Part shown: piece after piece, positions 24,227 to 36,440 of the stretch
How positions within the stretch are numbered: the stretch's first letter is position 1
Layout of the letters: each line of letters starts with the position of its first letter
DNA from: Stercorarius parasiticus
Lineage: Eukaryota > Chordata > Aves > Charadriiformes > Stercorariidae
Assembly: GCA_013396915.1 (NCBI GenBank)
Contig: VWZL01005205.1
Location: 248,001 to 312,000, forward strand
DNA length: 64,000 nt
Direction: 5' to 3'
Notes under the pieces: model-generated
Told to the model about the DNA's origin: nothing
Seen by the model: only the letters and a program-made list of their open reading frames with translations
Database searches by the model: none
Translations under genes and position numbers: made by a program

Positions 24227-25911
24227 GTAAGTATTCATCAAGAATTATTCTTGTAGGCATTCATAAACAATAACCATCTTGCCATCAAATGGTGACCTGA
24301 AACATTGATGTTTCAGTGCTCTGTTTGTGTCCTCTGAGATGTTAGTTGTGGTGGGTCTGGCCTGACATCAACCGACACAGCACCTCCATCACCTTACTTT
24401 GTGGTGGTCTCTTTGAATATTTGGATTTGTAAGAAATTATATCAAACAGAAATTGCTTATCTCCTTTCAGAGGCATCTTCAGCTCCTAAAAATATTTCCC
24501 ACTTGTATCTCTGTTCAATGAATTTTAATAGAAAAGAGGAGAGAGAAGCTTATTGTGAGTGGTGGGGCTAGTCCCCCTAGAAAGTTCAGTGGAATTATTC
24601 AGGCGTCTTGCTCTGTTTTGCTTCAATCTCCTGCTGATAAATGCATTTGCCAGCCATTCAGTTAAGGAGGAGATAATGCCACTTTATTTAGGTAATACCT
24701 CTAACTATGATTAACAAAGATGTAATTGAGACACAGCATGTCCACCCAGTCAGCACATGCTTCCTTTAGCCTACAACTTTCATGTACACTTCATATAATT
24801 TAGAAAAAGCAATATACTGCTAAATTAATGGCAATATCATTGGTGCAACTGAATGTTTTGACTGGGAGGTGTTCTTTCTTGCAGCAGATCAGCTTGCTTT
24901 TGCTTTGACATTTATTTAGCTCTAGGAGACTGTAAACCAGTGATTGTTCAATTGTGCTGAATTAGACATGTGACATTTTTCACTTCCTTGAAAATATGCA
25001 GCTTTCTCAATTGTTTTTTCATGATGCCAATCTATGTGCCATTTCTGCAGGATAATCTATGTGCCATTTCTGCAGGATTAAGCCTTTTTCAGATGTAATT
25101 CCCACTAATTTGCTCTTGCATTGTTAAAATCTAAGGTTGGTGGCTTATTGTAACTACCAGTAATGCTGTTCACTTCTGAAGTGCCTGCTTCCTACATTGC
25201 TATCTTTCCAAGCCTTGTTAGAAAAACGATCCCTGAAATTGTGAGTGGTTCTGCACTCAGCGAGGGAGGGCAGAGCTGGTGTCCCCAGTTGCTGCAGCAG
25301 TCACAGGGGCTGAGGAACACTTTGGGCTCGGGGGGTTCTGAAGTAGCTTTTTCACCCACGGCACCTCCAGGGCTACTCTCCCTCAGCAGTTCCTTCAGCA
25401 ATGGATGAGCCAACAGAAATGGTGGGTGTAAGAAATGGGTGTAAGTGAGAGGCCAGCTCAGGCTCTCCAAGTTGTCTTTCAGAGGACCTTTCTTCTAGCA
25501 CAGCCTGTGGAGGAACACATGGAAGCTAGTCACCATAATTCAGCCATTTAAAGCATTTAACTCCCAAAAGTACCTTCCACATAAAACCAATATAGCAAAG
25601 TCCCTACTGAATGGCATAACGTTTCCAGCTGTTCTCCTTTTTAGGATAACATTTCCGCTCAGAATTGCATTGTATTGTTGATCAAATTTATCTTATCTCC
25701 TGGAGAGTTGCAAAAGAAAACCTGGGGATAAGTTCTACCCCAGAGAATGTTTGCAGTGATTGCTAATGAAAGAGCAATGCCAGGATTCTCTGGACAGCAG
25801 TATGTGGGCTCACAGGATCTCCTCAGGAAGATTGCTCTGAATGTACCATCCCTACAACAATCACAAGAAAAATCCCTTCATCAAATTCCCTCCAAGGGAA
25901 TCCCTTGGCAA
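24227..25911. other. Non-genic unique sequence
   Basis: No gene recognised. It contains the 25-bp tandem duplication described separately. The part at 25250-25400 is somewhat GC-rich, with frames open on both strands and no motif. Confidence 0.6.
25029..25078 (+). repeat. Perfect 25-bp tandem duplication
   Basis: Two identical head-to-tail copies (25029-25053 and 25054-25078) of a unit starting AATCTATGTGCC and ending TGCAGGAT. Absence of any mismatch suggests a recent replication-slippage or repair event, or an assembly artefact. The unit matches no known repeat I recall. Confidence 0.95.
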
Positions 25912-26052
25912 ATGCCAATCCCTTCAAGGCCAGGCTGGATGAGGCTTTGAGAAGCCTGGTCAAGTGGGAGGTGTCCCTGCCCATGGCAGGGGGTTGGAAC
26001 TAGATGATCTTTAAGGTCCCTTCCAACCCAAACCATTCTGTGATTCTGTGAT
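25912..26052 (+). mobile_element. CR1 LINE, 3' end fragment (plus strand)
   Basis: Contains the typical avian CR1 3' sequence in order: CTTCAAGGCCAGGCTGGATG, GGTGTCCCTGCCCATGGCAG, GGGGTTGGAACTAGATGATC, AAGGTCCCTTCCAACCC and the terminal short repeat GATTCTGTGAT. CR1 is a non-LTR retrotransposon; copies are usually 5'-truncated and lack target-site duplications, as here. The good match makes this the youngest CR1 copy in the window. Weaker similarity may extend slightly upstream of 25912 but is not clear. Confidence 0.94.
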
Positions 26053-27878
26053 ATTACAGAATTTCTATTTACCTAATTAGTGTGTGCAACCAAAACACAA
26101 TGAAACCCCGTCTTTAATACTCTATTAATTAAAAACCTAAATGGGGGCACTCTTGCTGAGCTGCTCAGCCCTCAGCTTTCCCATGTAAGTATTCCAGAAA
26201 GGGGTACCCACAATTTCACCTCTCCCTTAGTTTCAGTCCTGATGGAAACTGATGTTGGTGCTGTGAATGATGCTTAGTCCCATACTGAGGCATGCCAGCA
26301 CTTCAGACCCTGTGAGATCTGATCGCAGCCTGCCCCGAAGCCAGCTGCTGTGGCTCACACCATCGCTAATACGATCAGAAGGGGAAGGCAGCTGCTATTT
26401 TGAGACTTTTAAACTGACATAAGCAATTGCCACTTGCTCAGAATAACTGGAAAATTTTAAAGACATTGAAAAGATCAAGGATTCAACACGTGCCAGGAAA
26501 TGCTCACACAGTGCCCTTTGACAAAAGTTAGTCTCTCACGGGTAGTGAATGGATTGTATGATACTTTGGGGAGTGCTTCTCTCTGGACAGCATCCATCTC
26601 TGGATAAGAACATACACTACTCCTAAGGTAGTAAGAAAGTAATTTCCTTAAAGTTCTGAACATCCCTGTGGGCAGCTGCTTAAGGTCAATATTTCCCTAA
26701 ATATCTGCTTTCCAGGTAATAAGTTTTACTCTTCCCACCAATGTAGTTTCATCCCCACAGAGCTCTGCCATGTCACATTCTGCATAGTTTAGTCCTCAGC
26801 AGGTAAAACTAAGTTGTGAGTTCCCTGCACATACTCACCCTTAATAAAATTTATCCCACTGCCTGCAGATGCTCTGTGCTGCATTCCTGCTCTTAAAAAA
26901 TCCCTACTAGTCAGGTTTCCTGGCAGACAGATTCTGTTTATTCAAAGAAATTCATAGCCTGCGGCATAGAAGTCTGGACAAATTAAATGCTCAGAAACGG
27001 CTAAAAACAGCAATCTATTTCTAGGATCACTTAATCATTTTAGAAGAAAAACAAGAGAAATGCTGATGGCACTAAAGCTGTGAATGGGTCATGAAGCTTC
27101 ACCCCATGGAAATGGCTTCTCCACTAGTGCAGGGCAGGTACAGCCACTGCTACCCCCACGGCCTTGCCGCAGCTGTACCCACCAGGGCCAGAGGCTAAAG
27201 CCATGCAAAGGGGCCTGATGCACAGGGAACAGTGAGAAGCAGGAACTCCTGCATTAGCTCCAGCCACTTAAATCAGAGCCTGAGCTTTTCCACTAAATGC
27301 TGCATTCGCTCCTTGAGGTGTGCAGTCCTGGGCTGGGGGAAGCAGCTCAAGTAGCAGTGGCTGGTGGAGCAAGAGGAGGAGTGTGCTGGAGATTAGGTGC
27401 TTTTCTAGGAGTGTCTTTTCACCATCACATGCCTAAGGGTGGGAGAAGAGGATTCAGGACCTATGCGGGAAAAGGATGCCTCTAATTTGTATGAAATGCA
27501 GCCTTTCCCTGCCACAGCCTCCTTCCCCCTTGGAATGACAGTGAGGTGGGAATGAAGGCACATGGGCCTTCATACAGAGATACATCAAGGAAATTATTCT
27601 CCTGTGGACCTGGATTAGGCCTGATATGCTTCTGTTGGGACCAGTATTGCACCTATCTCCTCTAAACATACCACACACATTTAAGAAATAGAACTTTAAG
27701 CAGCTATGAAGAAAATTGTCCAGACACCAGCACTGCCTCCATTAGGTCCTTCAGAGCTAATGCCATCAGAAGTGTGTTGGGACAGATAAGAACTCATTTC
27801 CATATGTGTGCAATCCAGCCATATAGTGCTGCTGGCAGAAATTTCAAGTTAATAAGCCTAAAAATATGATTTCTTTCC
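26053..27878. other. Non-genic unique sequence
   Basis: No gene, RNA gene or repeat identified. GC content rises modestly near 27100-27400 without forming a CpG island. The short frames here (for example 26475-26663 and 27454-27678, both minus) have no motif. Confidence 0.6.
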
Positions 27879-28199
27879 TCAAACAAGTTCAATTGGAAGA
27901 TGAAATTGGGGACTGTAACTCATGACTTTGTTTACTTTAAAAGGGCAGTTTTGAGCTTGTTGCCTCTCTCTACAAAACCTGGACTCAAAGCACTGCAAGG
28001 GGTTTGCAATGAGTGAGATCCCCCAGAACTTCGGCCCCAAAAGCTTCTCTGCCAGCACATAGCTGGAAGCACTGTTTAATGTATAATCCTGCTTGCCAGT
28101 GTCAATTAGGAATTTCTTGACCTCTGAGACAACCTTCATTAAAAGAATTAAAAATATAAATCTTCGGCAAGAAATTGAAGGTCTGGGGAAATGGTCCAT
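27879..28199 (-). CDS. Open frame of 106 codons with good start context, probably chance
   Basis: The ATG at 28197-28199 (minus strand) has A at -3 and G at +4, a strong vertebrate start context. The peptide has a hydrophobic N-terminal part (FIFLILL near residues 14-20) followed by a mixed, moderately charged sequence with no domain I recognise. No splice sites, promoter or poly(A) signal tie it to a transcript. It is listed only because its start context and composition are better than those of most frames in the window. Confidence 0.12.
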   Translation of the reverse strand: MDHFPRPSISCRRFIFLILLMKVVSEVKKFLIDTGKQDYTLNSASSYVLAEKLLGPKFWGISLIANPLQCFESRFCRERQQAQNCPFKVNKVMSYSPQFHLPIELV

Positions 28200-31100
28200 G
28201 CTGGATTGCTATTAAGACTCTCTTCTGCTCAGTTGTGTCTCAGTAATCTCAGAGGAGAACTGCAATAAGCCGTGCTACCTTAGTTTCAAGTCCGAGCAAT
28301 TAACTTCCTGACTAACAGCAAAGACTCTTCCAGCGCCAATGGCTGCAACTGGCAAAATACAAACAAGCCCCTGAAACTCCACAGACTGCTCCTCATCCCA
28401 TAACTTCATGAGCCAAAATGTTATAATTTGCATTTTATACCGTAAATTTCTAAAATGTAATAAACACTAGAACTAGAAGGGAACCAGCCAGCTGGGGAGA
28501 AATTTGGATCATTTGTTTTGAAAACGTAATCCCACTACCCATTTTTTCCCCCAAAGCTTCAAAATCATCTATTGGAAGGCTGGGACTTGGGTATGGTTGT
28601 TAAATAATTCTTACAAAAGGAAAGATAAAGCTTGTCAGTGAATGCAGGTACGTCGGGTACAGAAAGGGAGAAATCACAATACTCTGTTCATATGTTTTGG
28701 GCCATGCCACCAAGCAGCAAAGGCTGTTACATTATTGAAGAGCCAGGTACACTTCCACGTTGAAGTTTGTACCTCCATCCCCCCTCCACAGGAGGTACCT
28801 TTTTACTGTGTTTTCACTGGACTTTTCCTGGTCTACTGATTGCTTAAGCCGAAGAACACATTCTTGTGGATCTGTCCTTCCTCTGAAGAGACAAGACCTT
28901 CCTTTTGACTATGACTATGACAGCTATGTACCATTTTTACTATGGGTATGGCACCTTTAGCCATGCTCAAAGTGCATTTTTGGCCGAAGAAGCATTTAAA
29001 CCCTTGCACCTGCTTCTTCTTAGAAGGCCAGAATAACATGTGAAACTCTGGAAGAATTTGTCTCCGTTGGTTAAAATGGAGTAGGGTATAAATCCTGAGC
29101 ACTTTTCCCACACTGAGGTCAGAAGAGAGGAAAAGTTTCTGCACCAAGCTCAAGATCCTTCAAGCCCACTTTATATCACAGGGCTGTAGCTTTGGCTAAA
29201 TATGTTCTGGAGAGAAACCGGGCCTTGTTTTTCAGTATGCAAAAGAGCTACAACCTCAGCAGAGCCACAGCATGCCTCCCCCTTACACTGCTTTACTTTG
29301 TGATCTGCAGAGCCCATGTTAGGAGGGACTCTTGGGATGTGAAGGGAATTGCTGCCAGAAGTACCCTTTCTAAAAGAGAAGTGATGTCCAAGAGCCGGGG
29401 GACCAGAAGCTAGCAGAAGACAGACAAAAGAGTATCCAAAATGATGCCACTTGCTCTGTGACAGTTTCCTCTTTGAAGGAAACCTCTCTTTGGTCAAATT
29501 ATGAGTGATCCATGACTTAGCAGAGTGGAACGAATGCCTTGTTTCCTCCTCCTCCCCAGACATGCTCTGTTCAAAACAATTTCTGCCAAAATCTCACAGC
29601 CATCTGTTTTGTCTGTACATTCATTGCTGTATTTTTGGAAGTCCCAGGAGTTGGGTGGAGTGTTACAATTTGAGTTATCTTCATTGCTGCCACTGGGAAT
29701 GCCAAGGAATCCTATGGTGCTCCACCTGTCTGAATTTCAGAGGGAAAAAATACAAAATCCCCTTGGGTACAATTAAAACCTCAGGCTTCAATTATGCAGA
29801 ACTGGTTCTCTCATTTAATGACAGTTTATGTATTTGCATCGCCCCACAAAGTTTTTCAGAGGTAGCTTGTCCCATTTTCCTTTCCATTCTTCTCCAGAAA
29901 GGTAGAAATAAAAGCATGATCATGTTTCGCTCTGTCCTTATTGCTCTGCTTCACCCAAGAAAGAGACAGGAGCAAGGATGTTTCTTCATGTGGCTGTAAG
30001 ACAAAGCATGTTCTGTATAAGACAGAGCAGCCTTAAAGCTGTTCTAGGTAGCACAGAGCTGGCCAAGAACAGGCAAAACATGGCCTCAGCCTCTGCACTG
30101 AAACACCCTGGGATAGCAAAAAATGCTGCAGGGAAGATTTTCTGGTATTACTGTGATGAGCAGAAAGTTACCGTGTGCTGGGGCATTCCCTGGGAGTAAT
30201 TTCCACCAGGCTAGATGTCTTTTTCATGCAAATGAAGTGGTATAAGGGAATCAGAGTTCTATAACGTTTCCTCATTAGTCTTTTGATAAACGCGCAAAGC
30301 TATGAAGACGACATCTGAAAGTGTGTGTGTTTTCTCACTTGCTAATAATGCTCAGTGATTAATTCCTCTGTCAGAAAGAAGCAACGGTCCATTTCCCTAG
30401 GAAACGTTACAAGCCCCAGAGAAAATCCTTATCTGGTTAAACAGCTCCCTATGAGTCGTGTACTCTCTTCTCTTTTCTTGAAAATAAAGAGAGAACTAGT
30501 GCAGAATTGGTAGATAATTCTGTAGGGAAAGAGAGAGATCTATAGTAGAAAAGAAGTAGTTTTTCCATTATCTGGACTAGAGCAATAATCGCAGATAAAT
30601 TAGTAAAATCCAGCAGTTGCTATCCCCACAGGACAGAACTGTTGAAATGTCTCTCGCCTGCTGGTCCCATGCCAAGGAAGAAAAAGAGTTTTCATGCAGT
30701 GCATTTCAGCAAAACTGACAGTGTAGTGTGAGAGAAAGCCAAAGATGAACGATCATATCGCAAGATCTAAAACCCACTTGGAGCTGTTGAATCCCTCCCG
30801 AGGAAACAGTGAAAAGCTGTTTCTGCTTATTCCAGTTGATTTGGTTCTGTTCATCTTTTTTCCTCAAAAGCTGCATTTTACTTTAAGGCAAAATTGCAGG
30901 AATTGGATATGGTGATACGCAATTCCTCAGTGCTCCTTCTCCTTGGGCTCATTTCACTTGCTTATTTTTATCTCCCTTAGCTTGTGTCAGCCTCAAAAGG
31001 AGCAAATGTATTGTCATTTTTTAATTTCCTCACGTGTATACACAGGCATACAGACTCACACTCCTCTTCAAAAACAACAAAAGCTGCTTGGATCTCAGTG

Positions 31101-34023
31101 ACAGAAATCACAACGAACTTAAAATGGCAGAAACTGGCTTTCTGCTTGGGTACAGTTAGGGTGCCTTGTCAGAGCCCGAACACATTGTGGGGTTCTGCTT
31201 CTGTACCATCTCTATGGTGACCTATTTCTGATTAGAAGCAGTTATTACGAGCTGTAACATTCTCCCTAACAGTTCCCTTATTCTTCACCAGCTCATGCAG
31301 ACTATTTTTCCTCATCCTATTTTATTGGAAAGTCTTTATACTATTCCTAGTCACTTGAGAAAATAGTTGTCTCTTATTTTGTGCACTGGAGTAAAAAGTG
31401 ATCTACATTTTCCATCTCTTCATTAACCCATACCCTCATCTTAGGGTCACACAAGGATTGTTGACTCTGCCCTTTCTTCCTCTGCTGTTTATGGGGTAGT
31501 CTGAAATTGCTATTTCAGTGAAGACTGGTGATACCACTTGGAAAGCGTAACTAATGCATGATGCTTCCCTAGTAGCAGATCTTGAGCTGCTCTGCCACAG
31601 GTCCAGTGATATTTGTGCAGATCTACCCTCTTAAAGCCTTCGTACAGTCATGGCTTAGGAAGTGAAGACTCTGTACTCAGAAAGTTTTACACATGTTTGC
31701 ACGAGGAGATCATGAAACTGAAACCTATTGGGCTTTTGTGCGTCGTAAAGGAAAGGAGTACGTTTCTTGTCATGGCCAAGAAATGGCCCAGATAAAGGCT
31801 TGGGGTGATAAGTGGGATTTTTTCTATCTTTGTGACTTTAACCTAGAAAGACTACTTCCATACCAGTTCTAGCAGAGTTCTTGTCAACACACGCAACCTG
31901 CTACATCTTTCTATGCAGCCTCACTGCCTCTTTGTTTCATTTCCTCAACATAAGCTCCTTACTAACTACAAATCTCCAGAGACGTCACCCTGCAAGGGAA
32001 ACAAGTTGCATCGAAGCAGCAGATACGAAGTTTTAAAAAATGCAAAATCCTGGGATCCAGGGCAGTGCTCACGCTTCTTGGCACAGCTGGACAGAAGCAC
32101 CAAGGGAAGGCAGAGATGGAAATAGAAGCTCTGATCAATGCCTGAAGGTGGAGAAGGAACAGGCAGCAGTTGGCTACACCACTATAAACTGACAGGAAGG
32201 GCATGCAAGGATGGATAATGACAGGAGATGGTGTCCATTGAGCATATTTGCCAGCAACAGCCATTACTGGAAGCATTCACATACCTATCATCATTTGTCA
32301 TCCTTTACAGCAGGGGCAGGGCATGCAGCTAGGTATCTTCTGGACGACATATAGCTAGATGCAGCCCTGGATTTTATATGATGGCTTTCTTTATAGCTTC
32401 AACAAGAATTTGCAGTCACATTGGTTAAGCCCTCTTCCCCAGAACCTCTCCTCTCCTGCTGTTAACTAACATTTTGCTGCAAAGTTTTAGGAAGCAAATG
32501 CCACTTTGGTCTGACATTATGATTTATTTGCACTGTTCATTCGCAGCAAACACATGCAACACTTGCCTCTCTACAGGAGATGCTTTTGCAAGGTATCTGT
32601 TGACTTTCTCACTAACCAACCACAGGTTACTAAACACTTCACATTCAGGGAACTTTCTGCTTGGTGGAATCCCAGTTCCACAAAGCCTTCCTGTGTCATA
32701 ACCTCCACACACAAAGGACCACAGTTTGGCAAAACCAAAGAAGTGATTTTCTGTCAAGAAATGAGACAGAACTGTAGTTTTTCCAGGCTTACTCAGAAGT
32801 AAAACATTTTTTTCTACTAAATAAAATTGTGTACAAATGATGTTAGAATAATTTATGTTCACCATTAATGTGCTATAAATAAAAAGAGCTGTACCCAGGG
32901 CTCTGGCCCAAGTGACATCGCTCTGCTAGTGTTATTACAGTTCCTCCTGTCATCAGACTGGAATGGCTGGGATTGCACCAACTGGGACAGAGACCATGGT
33001 TCAGTATAAATACAGACCATCTATCCATATCAGAGGGTCGTGATTAGGCCTGCATAGCAGTTTCTCTTTATTAAATGATTCCCGTGGGCTATGACTCACA
33101 TTCAGAGCCGCTCAGAAAAAGAGGGGTAATCATCACGCTCAAAGTCTTTACTAAACAGTAAAGAAAGAAAAAGATTTTGCCTAACATTGTCCTCACCAAA
33201 AAGATTGATTTCTCTATAGGAACTCAAATATACTGGAATATTTTGATAAAACCCACAGTATTTGTTCTTGTTGCCAGAAATGTTGCTGGGTACCTCCCCC
33301 GTGTAGCACACTCCTACACAGTTGCAGCAATCAGCTTGCAGAGAAGTGGATCCCCCACCTTGGCTCAGCACAGCCACCCTCAGGAAGAGGAGGGAGAGCC
33401 ATATCTTAGAGTGCCTGATCACACTCTAGCCTCACTTTCCACACCAGAAGTAACTCCTCCTCACTCCACCACAGGGAATGTCAACCTTCATCCCTAAAAC
33501 CTGCTTTTGTTTTCCTCAAACCACAATTAAAAGCAGCAATCAAACAAATATGCATTTAAATAAATATATATGCACTTAAACCAGTGGGAACTAAAATCTT
33601 GTTCATGCTGCCCGAATGCTATTACTGTGACCACTATGAAAGCACTGCTCAGATCTGGTTAAACACACTGAGGTCAGGAGCCAGCGTCATTGTTTACTCA
33701 TGTGTAAAAGTTGTCTGTGCTGAAACACAAGTTGGAGCTCTGCTGTCACTGCCCTCTGCTGACCTGAAGGCTTGAAGCAGTGAATAAGGTCCTGCTGCCG
33801 TCAGCTGGCATTATATTGCGTGGGGAATAATCTCACACTTCATTACTCCGTCCTACATGGGTGCAGTATTGGCAGACTGAAGGACGTGATTACAAGTGCT
33901 GGCTGAGCAATCTGCTGCAGCCTGGCAAGTCCCGTGTGTTCTTCGTTCAGCAGCGAGCTAAACGAGCATCTTCTCTGGGATCTGGCGATTTTACTGTTCT
34001 GACAAAGTGAGCTACAATTACTA
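28200..34023. other. Non-genic unique sequence
   Basis: About 5.8 kb with no interspersed repeat or recognisable gene. Longest frames: 29505-29999 plus (164 codons from a GTG, no supporting context) and 29171-29563 minus (130 codons, ATG start, low-complexity acidic start, no motif); they overlap each other on opposite strands. An octamer ATGCAAAT lies at 30226-30233. The minus frame 33102-33422 is Cys-containing but has no methionine. Confidence 0.6.
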
Positions 34024-34024
34024 A

Positions 34025-34079
<55 letters not shown>
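34024..34079. repeat. (AAAG)14 microsatellite
   Basis: Fourteen perfect AAAG units followed by G. The apparent minus-strand frame across it (33843-34127, with Phe-Leu-Ser-Phe repeats) is produced by the microsatellite and is not a gene. A perfect tetranucleotide run of this length is expected to be length-polymorphic. Confidence 0.98.
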
Positions 34080-36091
34080 GGATTTTAAAAAGTGTGTTAT
34101 CTTTGCACCTTTAGATGCAAGCCACATAGTTTAGAAGAGAATGCTCTGTAAATCTATGTGTTTCTGTAGCTCCAAATACTGTAGAACTTCCTTCTCAATG
34201 ACAGTTAGCAAGGTAAAAAAAACTAAATTGGACTTCTCTGCTACAAATTTACCAACAAATTCTTTCCAGTGGATGCTGTGCTCTTTCTATCTGCCTAATT
34301 GTGGATATTAAATTTCTACTCTGACTACAATTTATGGAAGTGTTCCAGTACGGAATATGAGTTTCAAAGTAAAAAGTAGGGAAAGTATCTGCATTTTTTC
34401 CACTGTGAAGTATTTCGTCAAATCTAGTATTATTTTTAAGGGATGGAACTTCCTAGAGTGAAAGTGACACTTCCCCCTTTCTTTAAATTTTCTTGTTCTG
34501 TTTTCTGATGTCTCATTAAATATTCACTTATTCATAAAGTGTGGAGAAGGTGAAAAATGCTTTAAAAACTGAAAGATGGTAAGCATTCAGAACCTTTTCT
34601 TAAAATCTAAATGCTGAGGACTCATAGTCCCAATTGAATTAATAGTAAATGAAGATGCTCTGAAAATTAAGTTATTTATCTTGCATTTGTTTCTTCTAGT
34701 CTGTCTTTCAATTCAGAAACAAAAAAAAAAGGGCCAAAAACCTGTAATCACCAGTAGAATGGAAATTCCCTATTTCAACCAATTTTAATCATGCTTAACC
34801 ATGTAAGCGATAGTACCAAAAGTCAGTGTGTTCATATATCAAGTTCAACGATGTTTGATTTAAGTCTGTGCTTAAATGCTTTGCTAGATCAAGGTGTACC
34901 TCAGGAGAGTATTTAGCCTTGTGGTTAAACTACTTGACTCTGTTGCACTCACTGGAACTCATATTCATAATACCTCCAAAAGCTCACACCATCCACTGAA
35001 ACTTCAGTGTTCAGCTGCTGTTCCTTCTCATTTTACAAAGAGTTCAATTTTCTGAATTGGCCTTTATGTATAATTGAATAATTTCTCCTTTCAGGACATT
35101 ATTTTGTATAGAAAAACAGAACATCAAAATCAGAGAATCTGACAAACTAACTTTCAAAGAACATGTGACACAGTGTGTGATTAAATCAGGTTGGTATTCC
35201 CCCATCTCTACCCACTGGACTGTCCCTGAGGGCTGTTTACTAATTGCTAGTGGGACTTTGAAATGAAGAGCACTTTAAGACTGCACAAGACACAGCAGTT
35301 CACATAGCGCATGTAATCCTAGGACATCAAATTAATGACTGGTGATGAGAAAGCCTGTTCTCCCTCAATTTTTTCTCACTGTCAACTTGGAAAATCACTT
35401 TTTTAGTCCTGTATATGCTCTGAGTCATGCCTCCATAATCCAGAGTAACCAAGATAAAACAGGCCAACTACTTTCTACTCTCACAACTGGTTGGCTGGTG
35501 CCTGAGGCTCACTGTAAAATGACACTATCAGAGAAGGATCAAGAGCAAAACATCTTCTCTTACAAAATCAGGAAGTCACTTGGCCTCTGTGACAGATTCC
35601 TGTTCTCACAATTTGGCAATAGTTCACTTTAGCTAAAAATAACAGTCAAAAAAAGAAAGAAAAATCAGTAAGTAAATGCACATGGTTTCTGTGGCAATGA
35701 TGTATAGTCCTTAAATACAGGTAAGAACTGCATTGCAGCTAGGAGTGTTGTAACTTTTTTCTGCAAAAATGAGAAGTGCAAAATGCTAACTTGGGAGGAA
35801 AAGCTGCATTGCTTTGCCTATGCTGGGGCATTCGTCCAATCATCTACAGCTTGCTTTTCACAAAAAGTGGTATTTTTGGAGGAGTGAATGTATTAAAAGA
35901 GAGTGTTGATGGCTGACAGACCTGGCGATTTCAGTACCACCAGCATAACTACACAATGGACATAATAAGCTTGCAAATCTTGCCATGCTTGCTTGGAGCA
36001 GCCTTGCCTGTAGGCAGAGGCTCTCCTTCAGTGTCCGCTCCCATTCACCTGGTAACTGTGGTTGTCTGTGCCTCAACGCACATAGCTCATT
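34080..36091. other. Non-genic unique sequence
   Basis: AT-rich sequence with no gene or repeat recognised. The frame at 35342-35632 (plus) has no domain. An A-rich patch lies near 34722-34740. Confidence 0.6.
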
Positions 36092-36440
36092 GAGAATCAT
36101 ATAATCATGAAACAATTTAGGTTGAAGGGACTTTCATGGAGATCATATAGTTCAACCTCTGCTGAGAGCAGGCCAACTTCCACGCTAGCTCAAGATGATT
36201 ATGGATTCATCCAGTTGAGTTTTAATATCTTCAAGGACAGAGATTACACAGTCTCTCCAGGGAATCTGTTCCAGTGTTTAACCATCCTGGAAAGAATGTT
36301 GTCCTTATATCTATCTGGACTACACCTTGCTGCAACTTGTATCTGTTGGCTCTTGTTCTTTCATTGTGGACCTTTGAGGAGAGTCTTGCTCTGTCTTCTC
36401 TAATACCCTCCCTTAGGTTAGCAGGGGAGTGGAGACAGTT
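36092..36440 (-). mobile_element. CR1 LINE, 3' portion, minus strand, diverged
   Basis: The left edge starts GAATCATATAATCATGAAAC, a decayed CR1 terminal repeat in reverse complement. It continues through AGGTTGAAGGGACTTTCATG, GGAATCTGTTCCAGTGTTTA, ACCTTGCTGCAACTTGT and AATACCCTCCC, in the order expected for a CR1 3' end read on the minus strand. About 350 bp remain. The frames crossing it (36107-36403 plus) are by-products of the repeat. Divergence is clearly higher than in the copy at 25.9 kb, so it is an older insertion. Confidence 0.9.

Noticed and set aside
29505..29999. Plus-strand 164-codon frame.
   Set aside because: Starts at GTG, Cys/Ser/His-rich, no motif, overlaps another frame on the opposite strand; a chance frame.
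33102..33422. Minus-strand 106-codon frame with a signal-peptide-like start and paired cysteines.
   Set aside because: The only start is GTG and there is no methionine anywhere in the frame, so a secreted protein starting here is not credible. Kept only as a remote possibility of an internal exon.
33843..34127. Minus-strand frame with Phe-Leu-Ser-Phe repeats.
   Set aside because: Produced by the (AAAG)14 microsatellite.
36107..36403. Plus-strand 98-codon frame.
   Set aside because: Lies inside the minus-strand CR1 copy and is a by-product of it.
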